Of a DNA stretch of 64,000 nucleotides, positions 48,601 through 60,545 are shown piece by piece. A program made the translations under genes and the position numbers. A model generated the notes under the pieces. That model made no database searches. It was given only the letters and a program-made list of their open reading frames with translations, and had not been told where the DNA came from. Source of the DNA: Narthecium ossifragum (Eukaryota > Streptophyta > Magnoliopsida > Dioscoreales > Nartheciaceae). The stretch spans positions 35,950,527 through 36,014,526 of the forward strand of contig OY986964.1 in the NCBI GenBank assembly GCA_963920575.1. The letters are read 5' to 3'. Position 1 is the first letter of the stretch; each line of letters opens with the position of its first letter.

Positions 48601-51600
48601 TAAGAAAAGGAATTTTCATCAATTGATCATTGGGAAGGTGAAAAGCCAAAGACAAGAAAAAATAGATGGATAAAGACAATAGTAGCATTCTCTAGGGCCA
48701 AGGTTCAGACTAATCCAATGTGACCACCCCACATCAAAAAAAATCTCTAATCTGAGCTTCCTTAAGAGTTAATTTTTGTAGCCTTACGTTCAAGCTTATT
48801 TATGGTCACATTACAACTTGGTAACTTATTACTTGAACTTGCTCCCATTACATGTTAAGTAGCTAAGAATTACTATCTCTCTCCTTAATTATCATCAAAT
48901 TTAGCCCCATTTATGGCCTCAGGGTGTAACAATGATTAGATATTTGCCTCTGCCATGCAAAGAGGAATTCTCTTGCCTTAAAAGAAGTATTTTACACTCA
49001 TTAGAAATTTTCTTCAATGAACACACTGTTTAGGCCCCTCTTTGGATAAAACTATAAGTCTAGGAGCAAGAGACATTCCGTGATCATAATAAATATGACT
49101 ACTAGACCAACACTGTGCTGGAGAATTGACTTTTGCCCATTCTAGTAAATAAAAGTAGCTATTTCAAAGAAATGAAAGTTGTTTTGCCAAAGGAAACAGT
49201 AATAGTTATTTTGTAACAATACACAACCTTTCACTACAGAGAACTAAAACTACCATATTTACCTTTAAGCTCATCCCATTTGGCTTCTCTGAGAGTAGAG
49301 TGATCAAAAAGCTCTGCAAATCATGGGCTTGACTGGCAATGCTCATTTTATGACTCATGGCTCCTTGAGTAACCATGCTAGGTGTTTCTTTATCATTGAT
49401 GTCAATGACCTCTTTATGTATGCTGATGGGGGCAATTATTTCTTCTGTATTCAAATCAAATCTTGAGGAATTCCCGGTTTCAATGGGGGATGTCAAAGTG
49501 CAATGGACAGGCTGTTCGGGAGGGGAAGGTAGAGGCGATACAGAGAGCATGCCCTTAGTACTTTTATTTGACGATGTTCCTGACTTGAAAATAGATTTAG
49601 GTGGACCTATATTTGGAACTGAACAAAGGAAGAGGAGAAAGATATCAGCTTCTAAAATCACTGATGAGCTAAAAAAGAGCCAAAGCAAGTACATCATGTC
49701 TAAGAATAGAGAATGAAGAACGAGGAAAAATAATATTTGCTAAATCTCAACTGATAGTTGCATCCACGTGTACCCCATGTTGTCCTACTTAATATAGATC
49801 ACACATGCCGTACAAGCAGAATATGATTTCTTAACCTGAATTTGTTTCAACTCTCCGCTTCTTCGGGAAAGGTTCCTTCTTTTGCTTCCAACCCATCCGC
49901 CTCATGTTACCTACATGACGCATCAGTAAGTTGTCATGCCATGCTTATGAAGTTTGTCATATTAGAAAAACAACGATACTATGAAAAATGGTACCATAAT
50001 GATGCTTACATGCAGTATATTGTTGAGATAAAATTGATTCTTGGTGCCCCATATACTAACCATAAACTCACAACCACATAAACTAATGATTACGGACATT
50101 TTTATTAACATTAATAAATATCCTTAACTACCTTAGGGACCAAGAGGTGCTTTGTTTTAATCAGAGTCAAAATTCGTGACGTCAGATGTGTTGGTTAACC
50201 CCCATCATCCACAGAGACAAGTTGTGGTTTATCTCTATATACAAAGACAATAGCAGCAAGCAACAGGAATATATGTCCAAAAAGCCACTTGACATGGTGT
50301 CACACATAATTTTACCATTGTCTTTTCTGACAGTAATGTATAACACAATTCCTATATCCATCATTTCTGTACAGAGTACCTCTATCATATCTCTTACCTC
50401 AAGTTATCATCAAATAAAGTCCCATGGGAAAGTAGACTTTTCTGCTTAGAGGGCTTTTGTATAAATGTTTGAATTATAATAGTAGTTGAAAACCAACAAG
50501 CAGATGTGATCCTAACCAAAGCACATGTGCAATATTAGCAAGGAACAATCTAGCTTATTCTTGCTAATAACGCAAACTAGCAAGATTACCTCCCATCTCA
50601 TTTGTTTCAAAAGGAGAAAAATTATTACTTGGAAAAAGGTATTTTCTTATGGCTACAACCAGTTTGTCTCGTTTAATAAAAGTAGATCTATATGATTCAA
50701 GGAAGCTAAAATATGGATCTGTTTAATATTTAAGATTCCGTGCAGTACATTACATAACAATCTATTCTATGTAAATTGCTGGTATCAGTGCGTTTCTTCT
50801 GAATTTACCTAAATTCTTCTACATGAAGAACTCTGATAAAACAATCCTGAATCTAAACCCAGATTTAGCCAATATGTGTATATAAGGCACCCCCTTTCAA
50901 GAAATAAAGAAAATCGATTTAAGGATCTCTGCAGTCAATAGATGGAAATAAGAAACGAATTGGTGAACTTCATAAGATATTCAAAGATCATCCGACGAAG
51001 CTCAATCAATTTAATATTCAGTCCTTCATGCAATAAGAAACTTAAAAGGCAATAGGCTTGAAACCAAGATCCCTTGCTTATAGTGGAAACTTTGTTAATG
51101 GTGTCCAACAGCAACAAATTTAGGAATAAGATCTTTCTTTGCTTCTAATCAACATGGCCTAAGTGCATCTGCAGTCAAATTCTGGATGCAAGCACGAAGC
51201 AAAACATCAAAACTCATATGAAAGACAGAAAAGTGAGGAAAAAATGAAAAATAACATGCAGATGATTTTTAGGAGACAAAAACTACAACAGTAGGTTGTT
51301 AATTATTACCAAAGCTGCCTCGGGAGGATAATAAATAGGACAGGGTGCTGAACCTAGAACTACATAACCTGAGTGAATAATAAATGCCACTGTGCCAGCT
51401 TACATTTGCTTAACTTATTAGACCAAAAACACCTTTTGTGATCTCAGAGAACAGAAGGAACTTCAACTATATATGTCACTTGATAAGTTTATCTTGTGGA
51501 GGTTTAAGAATTAAAGTCAGCCCAAGTCTCTGTCATAGCTTATGATCCCAACTTCATTGATCAATGATTAAAACATATACAAAATTATCAAGACCAACAA

Positions 51601-53811
51601 AAAGCATGGCAATTTTGCTACAAGATGGAAGCTAAGGACAAAGATTGAAAAGAACTTACCTTCAACCCCAGCTGCAGCCATTGTTTTAGCCTGATTCTTT
51701 ACAGAAGGATTAGCAGGATCTAGCACAATGGCCCTGTCATGGGAGAAGACCACAAAGTAAATCCTCATGTACAATGTTTCCTGTTTCCGTGTAATGCAGT
51801 GCACTCTAGTAGAGAAGAGTGCTCAATCCAAAAAGCATACATTTCCAAGCTATCAACTTTCAGAATGTGACAAGAAAATAGATTAAGTAAGAACCGCATG
51901 TTCAAAAGAACAAACACCTCTATAAAAACATGCCTAGCAAATTTGAAGTCAAAGACATAATTGGACGACACACTGATGACTAATAATTCCCATGTAAATG
52001 ATAGGCCATAACTATCTTTGGGACAATACTTCAAGGAAAGTTGTATGACTAGAATACCAATATTCTCACTATAATAAAGCAGTGTTCATAACAACAAGAG
52101 CCAATCAATTGATAAATGGGGGAAACCTTGACAAAGAGAAGCTGAAATAAATTAGATTGCTACCAAAATACTAACACTGCTATTCAATAACAACCATTTT
52201 TCAGCCTAAACACACTCTTGTAATGCAAGAGCCGATAGCAAGAGAGAAGTGCAAGTACAAGCAAAAACATATGTCAACAATAATTCATGTAAACAAAGCT
52301 GAATAAATTAGACGATGAAGTTTAAACTCACAGCAAATATAGTGTACATGAATGGACCTATTAAATAACGCATTGCTCATCTGAATAGTGAAGTATACTT
52401 TCGAGATTTTAGCTGACGTTCAGCCTCCTCTGACCGCATTTTGACATGGTTCTTTGTAGATTCATCTAGAATTCGTTGAACAGTTAGTTTCCGCCACGCA
52501 GAGCCACGTTCAACGAGCAACCCATTTCCATCCTCCCCATTTCTACGTTCTTCATATATATCGCATAGGTCACCAGGCTCCCGTGCCCATGTAAATCTGA
52601 ACTCTCTACCACCAACATCTATAAGCTGTAAAAATATTACCATGTAACTTGAGCAATAAAGCGATTGAAAATGACAAAAGCTTCTAGATGTGACAACAAT
52701 ATGATAGTACAAGAGGTACTTGGAAATTAAACATGCAAAATCATTTTCATATGTCAATCTGTGAAAAATGAGACATCTCGTACAAGCCATGACAACAGCG
52801 GTACATTTGTCAAAAATAAAATAATACTGTACAGATTAAGAAATTAAACCCTGAAGCAAGAAACAAACAATCAATATCACCTAGCTTACAAGAGTTCCAA
52901 ATGATAATGTAAGAGCATCTGGTCCTAGGACTATCACAATAATAGCACAATTATGGCTGATGATCAGTAAAATCAGCATTCGGATGATGTAAAAATTGCA
53001 TGCTTCCATGCACTTGAATGTAGCAAACACAGTCCAGTACTATTCTGCAATGAAATGCAACTTTCTTGAATTCATTCTTTGGATTTCATCCCGTCTTTTT
53101 ATCCATAGTATATCAATTTTCACCAATCAGCGTAAGTTTACCATCTCATTATCCCAGTATATTGTGACCATAACCGTAGCGCAGATTAAATTGCATTCCC
53201 ACTACAATCAAAATAATACCCATCCACCGCTAAAAAGACTCTCATTACCGCATATAGGATCCCAACCCACGAAGTTGTGCACATTTACCCGGTCCCTCTA
53301 AACAAGACCAAGCCTTGACCATATTCGACAAACCCCAGCGATAGAAACCAATTTCCACTCAAATATTCCAAACTACGCAATCGCACCCAAAGAAATAACC
53401 TAAAAAAATTCCAAGCACATCGTCAAGACAACATGACAAAAAAGGGAGGCAATTGATACTACTTACATTGCCGGCTGCATTAATCGAGTTGGCATCGAAT
53501 CTGATCCTCGGGGTCCCGCCATGCTCCTCGAGCCGGCGGATCTCCTCAACGATGTCAGGAGTGAGCCTAATGATCGCCGCGAAGTCCAGCGGCGCCCCTG
53601 AAGAAAGGCTGAAGGTCTCCTCCTTCACGGCGCCTCCGGCTGCGGAAGAAGCGGCGGCGGATGGGACGCCCCTCCCAGGGCGTGATGCGGCTGCGCCGCC
53701 CCGACCAAGGGCGCCTGGACGGTGGAGCTGAGCCGGCGGCAGCGGGCGCTTTCCGCCACCTCCCCTCCCCGCGGCGCCGCCGCCGCCACCCCTCCCTAGC
53801 TTGCCGAACAT
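42681..53811 (-). CDS. ELL-domain protein, probable RNA polymerase II elongation factor (often named dentin sialophosphoprotein-like)
   Basis: Twelve exons join in phase to 1248 aa: 53467-53811, 52399-52625, 51660-51733, 49836-49910, 49263-49618, 47573-47641, 47394-47482, 43729-45948, 43322-43399, 43039-43150, 42874-42924, 42681-42731. The start MFGKLGRGG is chosen because it begins the Gly/Arg-rich N-terminus; the frame stays open upstream. The conserved N-terminal part (about 80-230) includes FAAIIRLTPDIVEEIRRLEE, IDVGGREFRFTWAREPGDLC and RKLTVQRILDESTKNHVKMR. A basic KKRR (nuclear signal) follows, then a helical segment (LQSFLITLLSEKPNGMSLKA, KMPEAVKKIESIIKN). Exon 8 is one long disordered exon with a Ser/Asp run at about 463-530. 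The last 97 residues (YKEYVQEYRGKYGTYC, LGHDLELSKGRD, YYNLLEKLKEMYDQHG, NLKQRIIEFADNYSKE) look like the occludin/ELL helical domain. Gene structure is certain; the molecular role is inferred from ELL. Confidence 0.88.
48285..48500. repeat. Degenerate GTGCC/GGCAC repeat in an ELL-like intron
   Basis: GTGTGGCCGGCACAC, CACTGGCACAGCC, TTGGCACGGATCTGG and GTCGGCACACATC mark a further diverged copy of the family seen at 10035, 31320 and 37180. It lies in the intron between exons 5 and 6. Confidence 0.4.
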
Positions 53812-54132
53812 CGCCAGAGCGATCGGAGAGGAGAGGGATAGAGACGAAGGTTTTCTTAATTCGAAGTCTCTCTTTCCCCCACCACGAGGTTTAGGTTCGA
53901 TCAGAGGACGGCCCGCGAGAGAGGAGAGTTTATTAGAAAACCCCCGGTTTTGGTGTTTAAATGATAGTTTAGGTTGGTTTTGGAAATATCGGTATAAGAA
54001 AGAACGGATTAGCTGCTCCAAGGAGGAGGATAGCTGGTGCGGCCGCCACGCACTCCCCGGATGATATGTTAGTGGCAATTTAGTCATTAGGTGTTACGTT
54101 AGTGCTAATTTAGCCATTTCCTTGCCGGTCAT
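53812..54132 (-). promoter_or_regulatory. Upstream region of the ELL-like gene
   Basis: The 5' UTR and core promoter must lie here, between the start codon and the TIR element at 54133. The frame is open upstream of the chosen Met, so a longer N-terminus cannot be excluded. No clear TATA box is seen. Confidence 0.3.
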
Positions 54133-54919
54133 TATATATGCACAACAATAATCTATATGTGCACCACTATTTTTTAAAAATACCGAAAATACCCTTCTTC
54201 ATCTCTCTTGTGATGGTGCTGGCCACCGGCGACAGGGTGGCGGGGGTGGGCTGTGGCGGTCGGCGAGGCCAAGCGGCGGAGGGAGAGAGAGAGCGGACGA
54301 GAGAGAGAGGGAGAGGGAGTAACGGCGAAGATGTTCGCCAACATCGCCACCGCCTGCTATGGATCCGTCTTCACCGTGACACCGTCCCTCCTCCCCACGC
54401 TCTGCATCGCCGCCGAGTGGCTAGCGATCAACGACGACTACGACAACGGAGGCGTGTTCTGGCGGCTGGAGGAGTGCTTCCAGCGGGAGGTCGCCGGCGA
54501 CGCGGCGCACGAGTAGGAGCGGTGAGATCTCGCCAGCCGAGGGTCGAGGGTGAGTGGGGTAGCTGAATCTGGTGGTCTTGGCGGTAGAGGAGGTCGGAGG
54601 CGGCGATGTTGGAGGATGGCGGCGCTAGATTCCGATGGAGGTGGGGGCGCTGGATTTGGGTGGAGTTGCAGGAGACGAGGAAGAGAGTGGAGGATGGAGG
54701 CCGAGGTTGGGGTTCCGAGGGAGGGAAGGGGGTCGCAGGAGTTGGGGAAACTGGCGGCGGAAGGTTGCTGGCCATGCTCAAGCTCGCCGGTAAGGCCAAC
54801 ACCACCACCATCACAGTGGGTACAGTGAAGGATAAGGGTGTCATTCTGCAATGTATAATGGCAATTTAGACATTTCATATGAAACGCCGGTGCACTTATA
54901 CATTATAGTTGTGCATATA
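54133..54919. mobile_element. TIR element with a GC-rich interior upstream of the ELL-like gene
   Basis: The left end TATATATGCACAACAATAAT with CTATATGTGCACC is mirrored at the right end, which reverse-complements to TATATGCACAACTATAATGT with ATAAGTGCACC. The interior is far richer in GC than the flanks. It holds an open frame at 54331-54516 on the plus strand (starting MFANIATACYGSVF) and other overlapping frames. A GC-rich, gene-like interior between short TIRs is how elements that captured host gene fragments look. I do not recognise the captured sequence, and no target-site duplication could be fixed. Confidence 0.5.
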
Positions 54920-55236
54920 AAATCACTCTTTCCTTGTCGTTTGACATTTCTCTGCATATAAAAACTATTTAATTTGTAAATATAGAATCATTTCTTCTAA
55001 GGGGAAAGGTATAGAGATGGATGCGAGGAGGGGACTGGCTTAGCTACTAAAGGTATGTTCGATGCACCAATCCCATGTTTGGTTCGAAAGATGCATCGCG
55101 TGATAAACTATGATACTCCGATCCACTGTTTAGTTTGCACGACGCATCACATGATGCATTTTCAGTTGATTTCGTGTATCATATGAAACGATCAAAATTG
55201 ATGTTTCATACGATGCACTTTCGTCAGGTTTTCACC

Positions 55237-55436
55237 NNNNNNNNNNNNNNNNNNNNNNNNNNNNNNNNNNNNNNNNNNNNNNNNNNNNNNNNNNNNNNNN
55301 NNNNNNNNNNNNNNNNNNNNNNNNNNNNNNNNNNNNNNNNNNNNNNNNNNNNNNNNNNNNNNNNNNNNNNNNNNNNNNNNNNNNNNNNNNNNNNNNNNNN
55401 NNNNNNNNNNNNNNNNNNNNNNNNNNNNNNNNNNNN
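55237..55436. other. Assembly gap of 200 N
   Basis: Exactly 200 unknown bases, a typical placeholder for a gap of unknown size. It probably hides the 5' terminal repeat of the hAT element that follows. Open frames drawn across it are invalid. Confidence 0.98.
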
Positions 55437-58400
55437 CATCTCTCCCGACGGCGACACCGACACCCTTCGGACTCCTCCACGGCTCCACGGACCACGGGTC
55501 CACGCGGCCACGCCTCCACGGACCACGGCTGCCCCTGCCTCCTCTCTGCTCAGTCTGTTGCACAAAGAACAGAGGAGGGTCTGATTCTGAAGCAGAGTAG
55601 CCACTACGCACTAGGCAGCCAGGTATGTTTTTTTTTAAATTTTTTTTAATTGATTTAGTTAATTATTTGTTAATGTTAGGATTGATAATTTATTTGTTAG
55701 GATTTAGTTAATTATTTGATAATTTATAAAATATTTATAATTGATTAGTTTGATTTCTAATTGTTGTATTTTTATTTATATATTTGTTTTGTTTTATTTA
55801 GATAATGGATAAGTTTGTGATAAAACAACCACGAAACAGACCAAGCGGTGAATCGTCTAATGCTCATGACTTGCATACTACTTCAGAGAATACTAGTTCA
55901 AAAAAACCCCGAACTAGTTTAATTAATTCGAATGATATTATTGGTGACCCAGGGTTGAATCACTTGAATGATACTGTTGGTGATCCAGGGTTGCGTAAAC
56001 CCATTGAAACATATGATGCTGGGATTAGGGATGGAATTCGTAGGGGGTACTTGATCAAAGGCCCTTGTCAACCGTTTGGTCATAATTTTCCCAAGAAAAA
56101 ATATGGAAAAGATATGAGGAGTTTTAGGGAGACATGGTTTAAAGACTATGAGTGGTTGGAATACAGTGTATCAAAGGATGCGGCATATTGTTTATTGTGT
56201 TATTTGTTTAGGAAATCTCAAGGAGAACAAGGCGGAGGAGATGTGTTTACATGTACAGGATTCAACAATTGGAAAAAGGCAATAGAAAAATTTGGTGAAC
56301 ATGTTGGTGCCCATAATAGTTTTCATAATGAAGCTAGAGAAAAATGTGAAATACTCAGAAATCAGCGGCAAAGTGTGTCGCACATATTTTCCGCACATGG
56401 GCATGACCAAGAGAATGCATATCGCATTCGTTTAACAGCGGTTTTAGATTGCATTCGTTTTCTTTTGGTGCAGGGATTAGCTTTTCGTGGTCATGATGAG
56501 TCTGAGAGTTCATTGAGAAAAGGCAACTTTCTTGAACTTTTGGAATGATACAGCTTACGTGATGAAAAGATTGCTAAAACAGTTATGGTTAATGCCCTTG
56601 GAAACAACCAAATGACTTCTCCGAAAACTCAAAAGGAATTGGTGAATGCTTGTGCAACGGAGACCACACTTGCGATCATTAATGATATTGGGGAAGGATT
56701 TTTTTCTCTTATGGTTGATGAGTCGCGAGATAATTCAGTGAAGGAGCAAATGGCAGTGGTTTTAAGATATGTGAACAAACGTGGACAAGTAATTGAAAGG
56801 TTTCTTGGTGTGGAACATGTTGCTGACACTTGCTCTCCATCTTTAAAAAATGCTATAGACGGATTGTTTGCAAAACACGGGTTATCAATATCCAGATTGA
56901 GAGGTCAAGGGTATGATGGGGCATCAAACATGCGTGGGGAGTTCAATGGGTTAAAGTCGCTTATTTTGCGGGACAATCCTTCTGCTATCTATATCCATTG
57001 TTTTGCTCACCAACTTCAATTGGTTGTTGTGGCTATTGCAAAGAATAACTTACAAGTTGATTACACTTGTTTGATTGTGAATATGGTCGGAGCTTCTTGT
57101 AAAAGAAAAGATACTCTTCGCCAAAGTCATCATGAGAATTTAGTGGATCGGTTGGACAAGGGAGAGATTTCTAATGGAAGAGGCAAAAATCAAGAAATCA
57201 GTCTCGCACGACCAGGTGATTACTCGTTAATTACTAAATCTCTTCAAATATTTTATTTCTTTGTTTATAAGTTTTTAATTCCCATAATATTGTAGGTGAT
57301 ACTCGCTGGGGTTCGCATCACCTTACAATAATCCGTCTTTTCACTATGTGGTCATCAGTGTTGGAAGTGCTTGAAAACATAAAAGATGATGGAGTTCAGT
57401 CAGAACAAAGATCCATGACTATGAGTTTGATGGATAAGATGGAAAGCTTTGAGTTTGTATTCACTATGCATTTGATGAGGGATATAATGGGAATTACGAA
57501 TGAATTGTCACAGGTCTTGCAGCGAAAGGATCAAGACATAGTTAATGCTATGAGTTTGGTTGGAGTAGTGAAGGAACGGTTGCAGGATTTGAGGGAGACA
57601 AAATGGAATGAATTTTTGAAAGAAGTCAAAACTTTCTGTGTCGATAATTCTATTAGTGTACCAAATATGGAAGATATTATACCAACTCGCGGTCGTTCGA
57701 GGCGTGGAGGGCAAAATATTACTTATATGCACCATTTTCGTATTGAAGTATTTTTCCAAGTTATTGATTTCATCGCTCAAGAGATGAATCATCGTTTCAC
57801 AGAAGCAAGTACAGAGTTACTTCTTTGCATAGCATGCCTTGATCCAAGAAACTCATTCTCAACATTTGACCATGCTAAGTTATGTCGTATTGCTGAACTT
57901 TATGAAGAGGATTTCACAGCAGCTGATCGTATGATCCTTAGAGATCAGCTTAACACCTACATTGGAGATGTTAGAAGAAATGATGATTTTTCTAGACTTC
58001 AAGATATTGGAAGTCTTGCTGTAAAGATGGTTGAGACTAGAAAAAATGCTCTATTTTCATTGGTTTATCTTCTTATTGAGTTGGCATTGGTCTTACCAGT
58101 TGCGACTGCAACTGTTGAGAGAGTCTTCTCTTCGATGAAGATTGTCAAGTCTGATTTACGTAATAAGATGAGGGATGAATGGATGAATGATTGCATATAC
58201 ATCGAGCGGGAAATTTTTGAAACTATTGAGAACGAAGTCATTTTGTAACGTTTTCAAAAAATGCAAAAGCGTAGGATCCAACTTCCACCTCTCAATCGCA
58301 ACACATAGCACGGTACGTATATTTTAATATTTGTATTGTTTTTATTCATTAATATTTGATATTGTAATTCTAAGGTATTTTTTACATTACTTGAATTTTT

Positions 58401-58461
58401 TTTTTATTTATTATTTTGCTTTAGATTTCGCCCCCCTAAATTTAATCCTGGTTCCGCCACT
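55437..58461 (+). mobile_element. hAT-superfamily transposon, TTF zinc-finger type
   Basis: The transposase gene lies between the gap and a right terminus ending AATCCTGGTTCCGCCACTA at 58461, the form of plant elements with CAGTGGCGGA-type ends. A leader intron can be seen (GCCAG|GTATGT at about 55621; TTTAG|ATAATGG at about 55803). The left terminal repeat and the target-site duplication are not visible, probably because of the gap. Confidence 0.75.
55805..58248 (+). pseudogene. hAT transposase (TTF-type zinc finger, DUF4371, hAT dimerisation), one in-frame stop
   Basis: Moves hAT elements by cut-and-paste; also annotated in plants as zinc finger MYM-type protein 1-like. Two coding exons, 55805-57215 and 57296-58248, join across an 80-bp intron (GACCAG|GTGATT ... 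TTGTAG|GTGATAC). They restore GDTRWGSH, which contains a conserved transposase Asp. The product is about 787 codons with one TGA at 56546-56548, just after FLELLE, where relatives have Trp. Domains: a TTF-type finger (about 85-190: RSFRETWFKDYEWLEYS, AAYCLLCYLF), DUF4371 with VDESRD and RGQGYDGASNMRGEFNG, and the C-terminal dimerisation domain (LPVATATVERVFSSMKIVK, WMNDCIYIER). The frame is otherwise open, so the copy died recently or the stop is a sequencing error. Confidence 0.88.
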
Positions 58462-60472
58462 AATGGGGGTGGTCATTATCGGTGATTAAGAGATACAGAA
58501 AATAATAGCGGGGGCTGGGGTGGTGGGTACCCGTGCCGCCTTGCACTGGGGCCTCCACCTAGCATTATATAACGAACCCAACGGGAAATGGCGATGGATG
58601 TTATGTGATACTAATGTGTGATTTGTGATTTGATTTGTGATTTGATTTGTTTCACCCCACATGCTCAATTATTCAGCGTCACAGTCATACAATGTATACA
58701 CACGCACGCATGCCGCATGCTGGTTACGTATAGATTGTCTATAGAAACAAGAAAGGATCTACCAAGAATATTATTATGCATGCCATCACACATAGTTGTT
58801 TAATTACATTTTTTCTTTGAACTAGCAAAATTAGTCATATCCTTCATAATTAAAAATAATGCCAACATCATCTTATGAGATCAGCATTGGACATTGCCAA
58901 AAAAAAAATTGTGTATAATGTGATGAATAATTTAATTAATAACCGGTAGAGAGCTGGTTTGACTTGCCATACCAAATTAATTGCTTTCATTAGAAGACAA
59001 TAATTAAAAGAGAACAAGCATAACAAAAACAATATGACAATAATTAATATTATTTTTGTAAACATATAGCTAAGTTTATTTGCTACTCATATATAAATAC
59101 TAGTTGTGCCTCTGTCACATGACAGGGTAACCACCAACTCCACAGTCTCCATCCAATAACTCCATTCCACTAAACTCCCTCAATCTAAGATTATCATATC
59201 ACATAAGCGTCACATAGGCTTCACCTATGACATTCTCCCGTCACATAGGACAATAAAAATTTCACTTATAATCATAACCTCATATAGGGATGATATGAAT
59301 CCAGTTGCTTTTATATATAACCTACATTTAAATATATTATACTGTTTTCCTGTTTGACGGAGACAATAGGACATATATTAGCAGTCATGGTATCTGCAGA
59401 TGGAGCCTACTTCTAGAAAACAAAATTAATTCCAATTAAATCTCAAACCTGCAAAGTGTTTAAGATCAAAGTGCCAAAATCCATCCAAATTCACCAGAAA
59501 TCATGCGCAAACAAAGAAATATACTTTTAAAATTTTCACGTCACTTTAAAGCCCCATGTCAACAAGAAGCAAATTGTCATAATTTTCTAGAATATTAACA
59601 AAAATCAGCACAAGAAACCTCCTTTAATTGGTTCCCTCCCTTTTTATACTTCTCTAGAATCAATGGAAAGTCTACTCGGACAAGGGAATATCCATGAAGC
59701 AGAATCTTAGAGATTTCTTAAACCTACTGGTACACTACTCCGCGAATCACCATAATCTAAACCGTTCTGAATTTGTTCCCACTTCATTACGAATCAAGAC
59801 GGGAGCCGCTTTTTAATCCGACGGACAGAACAATCGGAACCGTTTAAAACTATGGCGATCCGCGGACCCACCAGACAACAATAAACTATCGCGTGTGGGA
59901 AACGAGCTGAGATACGTAGGGCTCTTTTGATCCCTTTTCTCGGGAAGGTTCGGTACCGTCGACTTCAAATGGTCGTTGGCCGTTTCCCGCCACCCTTTCT
60001 AACTGTCCCCCGGCCACATATATTCCTCCGGTCAAGTAAGAAAAGAAGAAGCAACTACGTGCCACCCTTCTATTTGCCTCCTTTTAAACGAGTTCTTAAA
60101 GAACGGAGAAGCACTTGCCTACCAGGTACCGAGACTAACATAACCAGAGTCCTCCGCATTAAACACGCCTGCATAATGGCCCAACCGTAATTACGTCGCC
60201 GACTAAGGGCTAATGCTGGTCAAAACCAAAGACCCGCCCGGCTCCGCCGTCCTCGTTTCCCCGAGCTCCGAAGTTCCCGAGACCAGACTAGCTAACGCCA
60301 CCCCCGATCCCCCTGACCATCGCGTCCCTTCATCGCTTCCTATCAATCACCGCCACGTAGGATTCCGGCGTGAAGTAAAGCTGTTCCCGGCGCAGGTTAC
60401 CGTTCTCTGACGTAAGGACAGGATTCAAAGGAAAAACAAATAAAGCAGGTCTCGACTTCGCCTCTTCGAACC
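58462..60472. other. Intergenic DNA and presumed promoter of the phosphofructokinase gene
   Basis: AT-rich DNA to about 59900 without a gene. A small GATTTGTGATTT repeat lies at 58617-58650. From about 59900 the sequence is GC-richer and should contain the promoter and leader of the plus-strand gene. No TATA box could be assigned with confidence. The open frames at 59927-60190 and 60213-60410 show no domain. Confidence 0.4.
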
Positions 60473-60505
60473 ATGGCGTACATAAACCCCTGGATCGAAG
60501 CATAG
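60473..60505 (+). promoter_or_regulatory. Upstream ORF in the phosphofructokinase leader
   Basis: ATG to TAG encodes 10 aa (MAYINPWIEA), ending 40 bp before the main start. Its context AACCATGG has A at -3 and G at +4, better than the main start (C at -3, G at +4). If the transcript begins upstream, it should lower translation of the main frame or impose re-initiation. Whether it is transcribed is not known. Confidence 0.5.
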
Positions 60506-60545
60506 AGAGGAGCATAGAGACGACGACGAGGATCCTAAGCATCTT

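Noticed and set aside
53812..54087. Longer N-terminus for the ELL-like protein starting at 54087
   Set aside because: The extra residues are not conserved-looking; the Gly/Arg-rich MFGKLGRGG start at 53811 fits the family and lies in GC-rich exon DNA.
55135..55611. Open frames spanning the gap
   Set aside because: They contain only X over the 200 N and have no meaning.
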